Part shown: positions 32,824 through 45,687 of the stretch, in pieces
How the letters are laid out: each line of letters begins with the position of its first letter
Position numbering within the stretch: position 1 is the stretch's first letter
NCBI RefSeq assembly: GCF_000711695.1
Contig: NW_013546973.1
Location: forward strand, 1 to 64,000
DNA: 64,000 nt
DNA from: Tilletiaria anomala UBC 951
Taxonomy: Eukaryota; Basidiomycota; Exobasidiomycetes; Georgefischeriales; Tilletiariaceae
Direction of reading: 5' to 3'
Notes under the pieces: generated by a model
Told to the model about the DNA's origin: nothing
What the model saw: only the letters and a program-made list of their open reading frames with translations
The model's database searches: none
Made by a program: the position numbers and the translations under genes

Positions 32824-34850
32824 TTAACCGGCTGAACCTTTAGCTCCATCCGTCGCCACCGCCGCCATCTCGGCCCTCTTGCGCTTACGAGCGGCTGCTG
32901 CGTCTTTAATGCGCTTGATCTCGTCTGCAGCATCTGCGGGCGTTGGTGCATTCGCCCCTTCCGCTCTGGGCGCTCCCTGTGCTGACTGCTCAATCGGGGC
33001 GGATGCTGTTGCCGTCGCTCCTGCTGGCATCAATGCAGGCGGCAGCGTCCGAGGCATGGAAGGCGTAGGAGCAGGCGGGAATCGAGGCGGCGCGTTAATA
33101 TTGTTCTCGATTCCGAGATGATTGCAAAGCGCAATAGTCTGTGGATTCGTGTACCACGGTGGCGGCCCATCAGATGGCTGCTGCAATGAGCCGAGCAGAG
33201 TATTTGCGGTAGGAACGAATTGTTGGACGTCACTGATTGACTTGATCTTGCCATTTCCATTCGCTCCGCCTGCGCTTCCCTCTGACGCTACGGGGGCCGT
33301 TGCTAGCTTGGGCAATTGAGCCTGCAGGGCGTCCGTGGGTGGCACGACGATGTCGCGTTGTGAGTGCTCGAAGCTCAGTTGGGCTTGTGTGGCGTTCAGA
33401 ATGGCAAGCCACCCTGGCACGAATTCAAGGCCGCCTGAACTTGCTACATCAGGTAATGTGTGACTCTGAGGTTCGATATTGAGGATCTGATTGAGGGAGA
33501 GGATAATCATTTAGCGGGTTTGCCCCACAGAGCTGCGCACGAATGGAAATGACGCACTTGCAAAAATTCCTGATTAGGGACGCACTTTCCTAAAGCAAGG
33601 AAGCGCGTGGTAGGAGGTTCCTCCGAGGTCGTTTCTGCTGCCGTCTCTCGTGGACCATGTGTCAACTCTATGGCGGCCGCTGACCTAGCGAGCAACTGAC
33701 TTTTTGCGCCAGCCCATAATGATGCTTCCGTGCTATGATTTCCTTGTTCCTGCCCTCCTTCCTGCTTGTTTCCTAGCTTGCCGTCCTCAGTGTGCGTGTA
33801 TGTTGCCGCGAATTTGACATGCAAATGCGCCGAGAACCAATAGCGCGGCCTGATGTTTCTCAGAAGCTGCATCAATGGCGGGCTACCGAGCGTGCGAGAG
33901 TGAATCTCGTCCTTGAAGTATGGCTTGCGTCGAATCAGCGCGCCAACGTCACCATGGGCTTCAATCGTATTCGGCCAGTCATGCGAGAGAAAAATGTCCG
34001 GGTTGATTGAAAGTGCCGGCAACTGGTACCACAGAAGGCAGGATGGTGGAGTTGTATTGCGTTAGTGTGACATGCGTTTAAAAAAGCCCACGCTACTTCG
34101 GAGCCGGGACAAACCAAAGCCAATCGCTGTACGTCAAATTTACGTGTGTGATAGATGCTCCTGACATCGGACGGGCTGTACGGCATGCGCTCAAAGCGAC
34201 CACGATGGTAGTCCCCACTCTTGTATATTCCGCTGATGCCAGCGATGACGAGGCCCTTGAACGAGACACAGCCTGCTGCGCCGAGGTAGTAGATATTCGG
34301 GGCTAGCCAGCCGCCCATGAAGCTGTGGAGAAATGTGATATGTGAGCATGCTCCTCAAATTAAAAGTAGTTCAAAGGACTGCTCACAGCTCCCAGAAATA
34401 ATTGCTTGCTTCGTGATTACCACCGATGACAATGGTCAGATACGGTGCTGTATTCTGCCCAGAGTAATACCGATGGAAATCGCCCATTCGTTTGTATTTT
34501 TCCGGCACCGCTAGACAGTGCAGATCGGCTGGATTTCGGATCGCCTGGGAGTCAGGAAGGGGAAGGGTGGGACAACTTTCAGTGTGGATAAGAATCTCTT
34601 TTAATTCGCCAGCTCCGAACTCACCTGAAAGTCGCCACAGAGCAGGACGAGCTCGGTCATGGCTCCATCCTGTTCGTCTGCCTTTTTGATGGAAGCGTAT
34701 ATGCTGTCCAGCTCACCGTGCGAGCAACCTTGGATGGCTATCTGCCATTCGAAACGATCATGATTGGAGAAGCGGACGAGGGCGAATTAACCCGTAAGCT
34801 GACAGCTCTGGCCTCTCAATGCGATATTCTACAGGGGGACCCACCCTCAT
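32824..34850 (-). CDS. DBR1: Lariat debranching enzyme Dbr1
   Basis: Dbr1 is the nuclear metallophosphoesterase that cuts the 2'-5' bond of intron lariats. Six exons, 34850-34845, 34741-34625, 34544-34387, 34322-34115, 34022-33558 and 33486-32824, give 538 residues. The first coding exon is just ATGAGG; its 103-nt intron (GTGGGT...GGCAG) joins it to [15 protein letters not shown], giving the family start [14 protein letters not shown]. Further motifs are [79 protein letters not shown] and [13 protein letters not shown], all of the metal site and the lariat-recognition loop. The C-terminal region has [14 protein letters not shown] and a basic Lys/Arg-rich tail ([14 protein letters not shown]), likely a nuclear localisation signal. 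Identification is firm; the 6-nt first exon is the only part resting on splice consensus alone. Confidence 0.93.
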
Positions 34851-36951
34851 TTTGCAATGTAACTTGGTTCGACGGTGGAACCCTCCGTGTAAACTCTTCA
34901 GTTTAGCCCTGACTGCTAGGTGCTGGCGGATCCATCCAAGAGGTCTCCTTGGGCATTGCATCTATTGGACCTTTCATGTCCTCGACGAATGATGCTGCAG
35001 GTTACTCTCCCTTCGTTGCCTTGATTGCAACTGGAGCCAACTCCTTCCGTTAAAAAGGACAAGGCACCGAAGCTGTGGTCGCTTGATGAAGCAGTCAGAC
35101 ATAGGGTCAAACGTTGCACCGAACAAATCAGAGCAGGGGACCGACTCGGCTCTGGAGCAGTCTCGCAATGGGTGATGCTGATGAATCCCTACAGCCGTAC
35201 AAAACACGTGTTCAAGGGGGGCATTTTTGAGTCTAGCTGACCCGGAACTCTATGCCCTCGCTGGAAGCCCCGGAATTCCGGCAGCGATTGAGCTTCTTTC
35301 CCCGATATCATACTAGGACGCCAGAAACGCTAGGGGGTCCCCGGGTCAAGGCGGTAGGCCCGGCCATTCTGGATGGTTTGTGGGTCCAGGCGCCTGTCCA
35401 GAAACTGATTGTCTGGGCCCCCGGAGACCTCAGATCTGTGCCCTGGAAGCATGGTGGGAGCAGATGCAATAGATTCTCCATATTTATTAGCAAAATAGGA
35501 GGTGGTATAGAGAGGCTTTCCTCGGGGTTACCGGACCTCGATTCCGAGCAGTCGCTTTCAGAAAGACTTTGGGGGATGGCTGGTAGGTTTCTGCTTATGG
35601 GACCCAGTATTTGCGAAGTTTCGGGCTCAAGACGTGCATGGCATCCACAATGCATCGGTTCAAGTGCGGGCAGCACGATCTAAAAGTTGCATTCCTTGGT
35701 CGAAGACAAGATCGAATGGGAGCACACTTCCATTACAAAATGTCGATCAGAGATGTGGTGTCCTGTCCGCCTGATACGAAGGCGAAATCAGAGGCGGCGG
35801 CAAGCTGCACAGGGCTACACCGCTTTGAGCGGCTGACAGGCCCATTCAAGTCTATGCGTGAACGAACTCACATCAAAACCAGGCAATGGCAACTTGGCCA
35901 GGAGCGCCGAACAAGCTTGTAAATATATTCACCTACTTGAGCATGTAAAGACAATCGCATACAAAGTTTGCGGAAGTTGAAAGTAAAAACATGATTCTAT
36001 CGGCATTGCATTACATTACACAATGTAGCTGGCGGGGGATACGATGAGTAGGGCTACGCCTGTTCACGAAGGTGCATGCCAGCTTGTGGGGGCGCTTTTT
36101 TACTCTGGCGCAAAGAGAGCGGTGCTCGCCGATATTGTGGTTACTTTGTATACAAGCGCTGATACAAAGTAATCATCCACGCAACCGTGTCAACTGAAGC
36201 GCTGCGGCCAGGTATGCCAATTAAATGACTGATGGGTGTGACCTATTTGACGAAAGGGGCCGTGTCGTTGCACCCCCACTTCATCACAATCACCTGTCTC
36301 TCAGGTGCTATCTGTTTTATATATCACATTGAGGTGCAGTCGTTATTGATGAGAATTGATATTGAATGTAGAATGCATGCATGCTCTTGAATATGGTGCG
36401 CCTTCCCTATTTAAACTTTTGGCCCCGTTCATTCCCATTCCAGGGGATTTCATTCCTCCTGCACCGCTGATTGTAGTTTTACCACACCGGACAAGAGGCC
36501 AGTGCGGTGCGCTTGCTTGGCTTAGGCTGGCAGACCCGGATCAAATTTCAGGCAATTTGGTCTTTGAGCTGTGGGCTTTGAAAGCACGTGAAAAAAGTGG
36601 CTCTCGGCACAACACGCAAAGCGAGGGGAGGAGACAGAGGGGGGAATTCATCCCCATGATCGTTGCAAGGGACCAACACCTCGCCATCGACATCCACAGC
36701 GCGGGGGTAGAGATTCGACTGAGCTCCCAACGAAAAGGGAAGAACTCCTATGGGCATGCAGTCAACACGCGCTCCCAGCTAGCTTCCGTGTGCTCGCTTA
36801 CCCCATACGCGGCAGGGCGGTAGCACGTTCCTTGGTGGCAGGGACCGCTTCGCCTCCTGCCTGCGGAGCGGTATTCCTGATGGCCGAGCAAAGGACAAGC
36901 AACGACGGCTTGCCATCACCTTTGATCTAGAGCTGTGCTTGAACGAGAATC
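34851..36951. other. 2.1-kb intergenic region, no gene recognised
   Basis: Between the starts of DBR1 (-) and the vezatin-like gene (+). Several + frames of 60-155 codons occur (35025-35240, 35252-35683, 36356-36823), but none has family motifs, good starts or splice partners. Part of 35025-35240 (LWSLDEAVRHRVKRCTEQIR) looks protein-like, so a fossil exon is possible. A 12-bp palindrome CCGGAATTCCGG lies at 35270-35281. Otherwise it is plain sequence with AT-rich parts from 35940 to 36360. Confidence 0.4.
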
Positions 36952-39900
36952 ATGGCAGAGCCATACATAGAGCCTCACACCCCGCTCGCGGAGTATCTCA
37001 AGGAGTACCACCATCAACGAGGCGGTTCCGGAGGAAGTGCCGCTGCAGTCGGCGCCTCCTCCAGATCATCATTTCGCAAGGAAAAGGGAGGGAAGATGAC
37101 TCGCGGAATGCTAGGCACCGCATTTGGAGCTGGGAGAAAAGTTTCCAGCTCAAGGCATCAGCCATCTAGCTCGAGATCTTCCTCTGTGTCGTCCTCCACA
37201 GGCTCTGCGAGCACTGGTACAGGCGCTGGGGGAGCTATGGCCTATGACAACGCTGTGTCGTCCTTACCATCCTCATCAGCAGCGGCCACTCAACCTCCAG
37301 GGACACACTCTTTCCGATGCAAACCGATACATCACACTCATGCTAGCAGCGTTAGTAGAAGCGGTGATTGCGGGAATCTTTTACGCTCCGCGAGCGCGAC
37401 AACGCTCGAAGAAGAGCTAGGCGCTGCTGCTGCGGCAGAAGCAGAGGTGCATGCGGCATGGTCAGAGCATACTCTCTCTTCGTCAAGTCTTGCATCTGCT
37501 CCCAGTGGCACTTCAATATCCTCGCAACAGCAAGAGCTGCAGGGGCTCGGCTTGCGTTCTACTTCGGCTGAAGTCACATCGCCATCACAACCAGTTTATG
37601 TTGTAGACCAGAACAAGGATGTACCTCCATCACCACTACCGCAGCATGAAGCCCCATTTCCTACGTCTGCAACGCAATCATCCACGACAAACATTCTAGC
37701 TTCCCTCCCGCCCGGCTCCTCTCCCCGTCCTACCCCTTCCATCCCCGACCCGAACACAACCGCATCAGACACGTCCGAATCGTCCGAGGCTGAACGAGAT
37801 GACCTTCATGGCGGCGATGATATCGAGAACGAACAAGGACGACATCGCGCACGAGCCTGGGCGTGGGACCTGAGCGCTAAGATGCCTGCACCGCCGCCTC
37901 GGCCGCTCTCAGTTGCCAGCAGCAAGAGCACGCGGCCGATTGGGGGTGCAGCAAGCACTTATGCGGATGCTGATAAGCAGTCCATCATGAGTGCCAGCGG
38001 CGTTGCAGTACCAACTATCGGACGCAAAGGGACAACGGTGAGCTTGCATCAGTCGCCCACCTTTGCTAGCAAGGGCAGCGCGGGCGCAATTGCGACCATT
38101 TCTGCATCCGCGTTAGCGCGCTGCAGTGTCGTTAGCGCTTCGTCTTCTGTGCGCAGCAGCGGGCAATGGGGAGACGTGCCTTCATCGTCGAACCCTTCCT
38201 CTTCTCGAGTTCTTGACTTCGGCTTTGGCGGTATGGAAGAAGGGGAACAAGCGTGGGCGACGCTCAGCAAGGACAGAGCTCTTGCGGCTGGCGCCGCTTC
38301 AGCTGGTGCTGGGGCTGGTGGAGCTACTGCGGCGAACAAGCGAGTCAAGCCAGAGCTCTCAGCCAGAAGCCGGGGTATGATGCCTTCCCCCAAACTCTTA
38401 GACGAGAGCGCGCTTTCCTTTGAAACCATCACAGGCATCGGTGGACGCAGCGGCGGTGACGAACTGAGGAAGCGCATGTCTCCCCGCGCGAGCGTCAACA
38501 CCTCTGCAAGTAGGAGCAGGAGCCCAGCGAGGGAGTTCAGATCCAGTGGCGTGGGTTCGCTTCAGGTGACTGGAACGATGCGGAATGGAGCAGACGGAGA
38601 AGCAGCCGCTCTGACATCGTCAGCAGTGGCGAAAGCTCCTCTTCCGATGTTGATCAAGCTCTGCAGATATCTTGCCGATGCGCTCCACATGGTTGTCCGA
38701 TGTACACTCCTACCACTCTTTTTATCGCTTCTAGTAAGTGCTAAATCTCGGCAGCCAGCTTTTGCAGCCTTGGACGCATCTCATTCAGACTTTTCCCTTC
38801 GGTTTCTGCACATTCAGAGCATTGTTCTCACCGGGTTCGTTTCCCTGCTGCCGAACCAGTCGCCAGAAGCGCACACACCTGGGGGCACCGCCGCGGAGAC
38901 AATCACCACGGGTGAAAATGACACTGACGCAGACACGAAGACGGCTGCATCTCTCGCAACAGCTGTGCTGGACAACAAGGCTCCCTGGGCCTCCAAATCG
39001 ATGTCCAATGCTTTTGCCGAAAAGTTCAAGTATCTCATTTGCACGTCGTTCTTGCTCACGCCGTCGCTCAGCATCTCGTTCTACGACGAAGCGCCGCCCA
39101 GCGCAGTGGGGACAGCAGCGGATAGCAGCAGCGTCAGTGGCGATGGCGATGGGGTGTCCAGCAAGCACAGCTCCGCCGAACATTCACAGCGTCCGTCCTC
39201 GCTTACAAATAATGCGCAGCCTGCGGCACCCTCTGGCGGAAGCGAGTGGGAGCACTGGAATGATCTGCGCAAGCACGTGAACAGCTCTACACTCGAGCTC
39301 GAGGCACTCGAGGCGAGACATGCCGGGGCTGGAACGACCTTGCCGCCGCTCAGTCGCCGTGGGCGCGAGCTGCGCAATGCGCTCATCATCACCTTCTTTC
39401 CGCTCGCCTTTGCCGCAGACAGCCCATCGATGTGGTTCCGCACAGTCTTGCTCCTCGTCATGACAGCCTGGATCATCGTCATCGGGTTCCAATTGCATGA
39501 TCGCACGCCGGAGGAAGAGTCGCTGAGATACTGGCTCAGCCACAAGTCTGCGGAAGCTGTTGGCAATAGCATTTATGCGCTTGCTACGAAGGAGAAGTTT
39601 ATAAATGCAGCTTCAAGCAAGCTCGGACGAGCTGTGGCGAGAGAGGGAGCTGCAGCGGCCAAGTCGCTGGTCGAACAGTTGCGCAACTGGGACGTGGAGG
39701 TCAAAAAGGCCCTCGTGGCCATCAAAGAGGCTGAGGTTGTCGGGCGAGGGTTCAAGCTGTGAGTAGCGCAAATTCGAGTTCATATGTGCTGATCTGCTAG
39801 AGCAGACAGCTGAACATGAGCACCTCTGCTTTCCCACCAGCACGCATCCGCTGCCTCCGATCTCACGAATCGAGGCATCCGGAGGAAGCGCATTTGAGCT

Positions 39901-42832
39901 CGTGAGCAGTGCAGCATTGAGTGCATTGTCTTCCCCTCCACGCCCACTTGCGTCTTCTCGAGCAGCAACTAGTCGCCTCAGTCGCACCGGCTCGGTTGGC
40001 CGAGAGGCTCGACGCCAGTCTCTCAGCATGTCCTCCGCGCCATCTGGCTCGACTGCTGGGCGAGCCTCGCCTTCGCTCTTTGATGGTTTGCCGGAACACG
40101 ACGATGTGACCAGCATTCGCTACTCGGCCTTAACGTCGTACTCGACGACGTCGCAAATGGGACCGTCTTACGAAGGTGCGCAGTCGCAAATGCGCTTGCT
40201 GCCGCTCCGAAAAATGCTTGCGCGGGTTATGGACGAGGCGGAAGTCGGCTGCGTCAATATTTCCAATCAGCTCGATGAGCTGGTGGACAAGGAAGAGTGG
40301 GAGCTGCTCAAGGAAATGTACTCTCTGGATGGAGCACTTGCTGTTGCAGGGATGGACGCAAAGGACTCGCTGCTCGAAGGTGTTAGCACCTCTATGGATC
40401 CTGCCGCTGACCTTCAAAGTGAACTCGACGCACTCTCAAGGCCGACAAGCAGCGCTTCCAAGGCAAAGCGCCTGTCGCTGCTGTCAAGCTCAAGCCTCCT
40501 AGATGCGGAGACTGCCGTAAGCCCGCAAACTATGCGCTCTGGGTACAAGCGGTTGTCTTTGCTGGCAAATGGAACCAAATCGATCGAGTCGCCGGCCACG
40601 TCACCTGCCGCAGGGACGAGCGCCAGCAAGCGCAGCTCGGTCAACCTAGAAGATCCGCTGCGCACCAGCTCGAGCATTGCCAGTTGCGGTCGCGGCACCC
40701 CCTCCCTGGATGCTCAGCGCCGCACCGGTGTTGGGCGTCTTGCATATGTGCACTCCGATACACCAAGCAACGGCACCGACACAAATTACTCAAAGCGACT
40801 GAGCTATTCGTCATCTACCACCTCCGCAGCATCTTTCGGGATCAACAACTGGGCTGCCTTAGGGGCGGGGAATGCTTCAGTCGCGCTCAGCCAATTAGCG
40901 CCGTTTGGAGACTTGTCCTTTTCTCGTGATCGCGCCTCCTCTCCGTCCATGCTCGGCCGGGTCAGCCCAATTCCTGGCACAGGCGGGACGTCACTGAGTC
41001 GCGTGCCGTCACAACGCTCAGGCGTTGTCATGCAACAACCTGAAAAGTCAGCTAATTCAATCGATCCACTTTCCATCGCCGGCCTGCAGATGCGGCACGA
41101 GCATGTGCATCGTACGCGACGCAAAATGCTTGTACGTCTGCTTGCTCTTCATTTTGATGCAGATGCAAGCTACTGGAGGGACGCGCGCGGGCTGGTGGCA
41201 TCAGCAACGGATCTATTCGCATTGCTGTCCAAGGACGTTGTGAAGGAGTTGCGCGCCGAAATGGGGCTAGACGCAGCCGGAAAAAACGCTACGGATAGTT
41301 CTCTTCTCAAGCCCCCGTCGCAGGCCAAGGTCGGCGATCTAGAAGGGCATCCTGCCTTGGAGGATCGACTGAACACGATGGGTATCCTGCTGCGCTCCAT
41401 TCAGCTGAAGCTCCGAGCTTGTGCGAGGGACTTGCACGTGAAAAACCCACCTGAGCTCCATGGCTATGACGCAGACACGATTGTTAGTCTAAGCAGCCAC
41501 CAATCAGGCCTCAGCGGTACTTCGTCATGGCAGCCAACCGAGACGATGTTCGAGAGCATCAAGGAGGATCTACTAAGTCTTTCTGCCGAATGGGAAGGCG
41601 GTTTGAACATTTTCAACAAGGAGCTCAAATGCAGCGCCAGCCCCAAGCCACCACCTGCGCCCAGCAGCAGTTCGCCTCGTCATCCTGTCGCTGGGCCTCG
41701 AGAGTTTGAGTCGCCGCAAGAGGCTGATGAAGATGCATGGCAGGAGCAGGACCAGGGATTGACTGGTGTTATCACCATGGAAGATTCTTCGCCGCTTGCT
41801 GATCACGACCTGATGGACCTCGTGAAGCAGTCAACCGACCCGCAGTATCTGCCGCCCCCTGGCCTGGAACAGGTCTTCGAAAGCATCGCTGGTCTTGTCG
41901 ACTTTGATCCAGCTAGCGCCAAGGTGGGCCTTTCGCGGGACGAGCGTATCGCTCGGGTAAGGGAACAGAGGGCCAAAAAGCTTGCAGAGCAGCAGTCGCA
42001 GCCGAAGCCTGCAGATGGCGCTGGAAAGACAGTCGTCATATCAGAGCTGAAAGATGTGATCGCACAGATCAAGCAGAAGCGCCAATTACCGGCGTCAGAG
42101 GACCAAGAAAAGAAGCTTGGGTCTCCGCTGGAAATCGACGACCCAGTCATCCAACAAACTGGCCGATTTTCAAGTCTCGCGTGCGATGTACGTTCTGGCA
42201 GTCGAAGCGGCTCGACGTCAGCCTCTACAACTCCAGATCTAATGCAATGGCCCATGCAGAACGCGGCGTCGTTCCCACAGCCTAGCAGCCGGCTCCGTAC
42301 GCCATCTTCCGGCAGCGATTCAATGGGGAAGAGCAGCCGGCGCCAAAGCCAAGCGATCAATGGGCTTGTCAGCGGCGTCGGGAGCGAAGTTTATGGCACG
42401 TGGGACCCGAGCGACACCACGCGGTCGACCTTGCTTGAATCTGTGTCTGAAGGCACAGAATCCCAATCCGTAGAGGTGACGCCAACAACAGCTGTTCACA
42501 ATCTTCCTCGAACCAAACCAAGCCAAACGGGTGTTCCATCGGGCATCCCCGTGTCGACCTCGAGTACGTCGATGAAGTCTGCCTCTTCGGCCGTGTCCTT
42601 CGGCCCAGCCAACAGCCACAGTTTGGCACAGGTGATGAAGCTTTCGCATAATGCTCGCGCTGGCTCGCGGCACGTACATAGAATAGGCAGTGGACCGAGC
42701 GTCGTCAGAAGAGATAGTCTGGATGATGCTCAGCCGGCTCAGCAGCCGCAGCTACAGCCGCAGTCGCAAGAGTTGCAGTCACTGACGGGCCAACAGGCCC
42801 AGAGACCGGTACCGGTTGGTAGCGCGTTCTAG
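36952..42832 (+). CDS. Large vezatin/Inp2-like myosin-binding domain protein
   Basis: A very long protein. Exons are 36952-39758 and 39841-42832, with a probable further 84-nt intron at 38734-38817 (GTAAGT...TTCAG) that is in frame and stop-free; 1904 residues if it is removed, 1932 if not. The first 560 residues are Ser/Ala-rich and disordered. Hydrophobic segments follow at about residue 565-595 (RYLADALHMVVRCTLLPLF) and 785-820 (MWFRTVLLLVMTAWIIVIGF). Then comes a helical block VKKALVAIKEAEVVGRGFKL joined by splicing to LPPISRIEASGG; this 'E-V-x-x-G-(F/Y)-x-L...PLPPISRIE' pattern is what I know from the vezatin / Inp2 myosin-binding family. Further conserved blocks are LPLRKMLARVMDEAEV and EHVHRTRRKMLVRLLALHF. 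Inp2 links peroxisomes to myosin V in yeast. The family call is moderate; an organelle-membrane adaptor role is inference. Confidence 0.65.
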
Positions 42833-43593
42833 AAAGGCAGCCACACTGCTCGACCTTTCGATCCTTTCACTTCATGGAGACGCATCAAGTTCTCTGCTCG
42901 TTTCACGGGCATTTTCTTTGACCGTGTTGTAAAGGAGTGACCAAACTATTTCATCCTTGGGTGACGGGCGAGAGACTGGATCTCTTGTCTTCTTGTAGCA
43001 TATTGATACGCTTTCTCATGCCTCATGATTTCACGACATTAACCAGAACTTTGGCACTCATGATGTTGCAACTGACAAGCGGGTTACCCACACCTAGCCT
43101 GCATCTTGTATAGCTGCTCCGAAATCAGACCTTCCAATGTAGTGCCTGCTGCGATTATAAAGGAGGAAGCCGACTTTCAAGTGTGAACGTCAATCGGAGT
43201 CAACTAAGGTTCTGGAGACCTACACCTCCCGGCGACTTGCCATGAGGCAGTGACATGTTAATCACAGCAAATAAACATTTGAGATATGTGTAAATGCATG
43301 ATGGTAGTTGTTACACGAGTGAACCTTATGCGCGTAATTGATTCAACTTGCGATGACGCAACTCTCTCAATTGCGGTGGACCTCTTGTCCTTTCACCAAA
43401 AGGGGCTTCAGAAGCGGGATTGCTGGAAACCTGACCTCGTTGCACACTTCATTTGGACCCCATCGAGTTCACTAGGTACCTTCAATCAACCCGACGCTAC
43501 CTGGAAAAGGAAGAGAGGCCAGATCGTGTATAAATCCTATGCAACTTGCTCCAGAACGTGCGATGCACCCCGACTCCTCCCAATGCTCCAATC
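42833..43593. other. Intergenic region
   Basis: 761 bp between two + strand genes. No exon, repeat or RNA gene is recognisable; presumed 3' UTR and promoter. Confidence 0.5.
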
Positions 43594-44870
43594 ATGCATA
43601 CCATACTTCACTCGCATACCCCTTCTTCCGTGAGCAGCAGCACATCAACAAAAGCAGCCACTATGCCCTCAGCCGCCACTCGCCACAAAATTCTCGATGA
43701 GGTGCGATCGATAGTCCCCCCACTGTCGGAGAAGATGCACAAGGGTCAAGCGGGTCGTGTAGGGGTCGTTGGTGGTTCGCGCGACTACACTGGAGCGCCC
43801 TTCTTTGCGAGCATGTCCTGCATGCGACTTGGCGCAGATATGAGTCATACGATTTGTGAGCCGAGCGCAGGCAATGTCATCAAGACGTACAGCCCGGATT
43901 TGATTGTGCACAGGATCCTCGATGAGAACAAGTGGGTGGAGCGGAGGGCCAGGGAGACAACAGCACACTTCTGGTGCTAACAAGTGATATATATTCTTGC
44001 GGCTTGCGTCCAGGTCACACGACGATATCAAAAAGGAGATGAAAGGTATCTTCGAGCGATTACACAGTGTCATTGTTGGTCCGGGGTTAGGTCGCGACAA
44101 GCACATGCAATCATGTGGGAAAATTGCTATGGAGGTATGTGTGGATACGCAGCACCGTGCTGGGTTCCGTGGTTGCGCCCGAGCTTCAATTTTGTGCTGA
44201 CTGCCTCCCCTTTCCATCTGCAGCTGGCTCGAGAAAGCGACATATACATCGTAGTAGATGCTGACGGCCTGTGGCTCGTACAGAACGAGCCAGATGTTGT
44301 GAAAGGTTACACAAAGTGCATCCTGACACCGAACGTCGTTGAGTTTGGCCGCCTGTGCAAGAGGATGGGCATCGATTCCAAGGAAGCCAACAGCGAAAAT
44401 GCAGCCAAGCAGCTTGCACTTGCGCTTCAGGGCCCGACGATCCTCGAAAAAGGCCGCGTGGACCGCATCACGAACGGGAAAGAAGTGCTGATCTGCGACG
44501 AGCAGGGTGGGCTCAAACGCGCAGGCGGACAAGGCGACATTCTTTCTGGTTGCCTTGGCACGTTCCTCGCGTGGGCGTCCGTCTATCAAGCTGGCGTCAG
44601 TGCAGAGGAAAATGTAGGAGCCCGGATCGCGGACGACAGATTGCCGTTGCTTGCGGGGTATGGTGGATCTATCACGACGAGGACGTGCAGCCGCGAGGGG
44701 TTCCGACGCAAGGGGAGGGCGATGCTAGCTAATGATCTGCTCGAGGAGGTAGGCCCTGCTTATGCAAAGTGAGCTGTTGAGTGTAGGGAGAGAAATACGC
44801 CATGAGCAAACACTGATATTTCACCGTACTGCTGGACAGGCTCTTTGGTGAGCCATCGGCCGCATTGTAG
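43594..44870 (+). CDS. ATP-dependent NAD(P)H-hydrate dehydratase
   Basis: Repairs hydrated NADH and NADPH, a ribokinase-fold enzyme (CARKD/NNRD; YKL151C in yeast). Four exons, 43594-43931, 44014-44134, 44224-44768 and 44840-44870, give 344 residues. Motifs in order are [92 protein letters not shown] and the phosphate-binding [19 protein letters not shown] (near residue 254). The final 31-nt exon adds LFGEPSAAL. The start is ambiguous: ATG at 43594 gives a short Ser/Thr-rich leader ([16 protein letters not shown]) that could be mitochondrial, while ATG at 43663 gives a plain cytosolic form; dual targeting of this enzyme is known in other eukaryotes. It converges on RLP24 with 209 bp between stops. 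Confidence 0.92.
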
Positions 44871-45079
44871 ATCCGCCGCACCGCAGCCTTGCACTGTAGA
44901 GAAATATGTTTTAAAGATCTTGAACAATGCCCATTACAAATACAACCGAGTCTACACTGGGAATTTGCTGTGTGCAGTTCTCTCAGTCTACATCCATCGA
45001 CCTGATCAAAGGGAATAGATATTCGCAAGTCAGTGAGAGGCTTCGGATGCTCTCCTTCCCACGTCAAGTGATGCATCAC

Positions 45080-45687
45080 TCACATCTTGATCCCTCCACC
45101 AGTCTGCAGCGCACTCTTCTTGGCCTTCGCTTTGACCCTGATCTTCTCGAGCTCTGGCGCCAGTTCCTTCTTCTTGCGCAGCATCTCCCGAACATGGGCA
45201 TTCCGATGCACCTCCATCCTGTCCTTCTCCTTGTGTGCCTGCTTGGTGTTTCCGGCCTTCTGCATGCGGGCCTTGTAGAAGGCGCGCTCGCGGCGCTCCT
45301 TGATCTCTTGGATGCGAGACATGGCGGCTAATGTAGCAGCCATCAGCTCGCGATTGTAGCGGACAGGCACATTGCGTCGCTTCTCGAACTCGAGCGAGGC
45401 ATCCACTGTCATCTCTTTCCCCGCTGCTTTACGGAACGCCTTGGTCCAGCGAACCTTGCGTGGATTACGCTTCATCTTGAAGTTCTTGTGGCACTTGCTG
45501 CGGCAGAAGATGAATTGTTTGGAGTCGTTACGCACGAACATCATGCCGGAACCAGGGTAGGTCTGTCAGATGGAAGCGGCACATGTCAGCGCCTTTGACC
45601 TTCATTTAACAGAAGCAAGAATATGAAGCAAGAATATGAATTCAAACGAACCGGCTTGCTGCAGAAGTAGCAGTGATTGATCCTCAT
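45080..45687 (-). CDS. RLP24: 60S ribosome biogenesis factor Rlp24
   Basis: Rlp24 is an eL24-like protein that holds the eL24 site on pre-60S particles until Drg1 removes it in the cytoplasm. Two exons, 45687-45652 and 45562-45080, give 172 residues. The zinc finger is split by the intron: [12 protein letters not shown] in exon 1 and [15 protein letters not shown], then [19 protein letters not shown] in exon 2 (CxxC...CxxxC). [15 protein letters not shown] and [16 protein letters not shown] follow, longer than eL24 itself and typical of Rlp24, and a basic coiled C-terminus (ending GGGIKM). The donor is GTTCGT. The intron holds a 13-bp unit (GAAGCAAGAATAT) repeated in tandem at 45612-45637. 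Confidence 0.95.

Noticed and set aside
36356-36823. 155-codon + frame upstream of the vezatin-like gene
   Set aside because: No family motif, Pro- and Arg-rich in irregular fashion, no splice partners; most likely chance.
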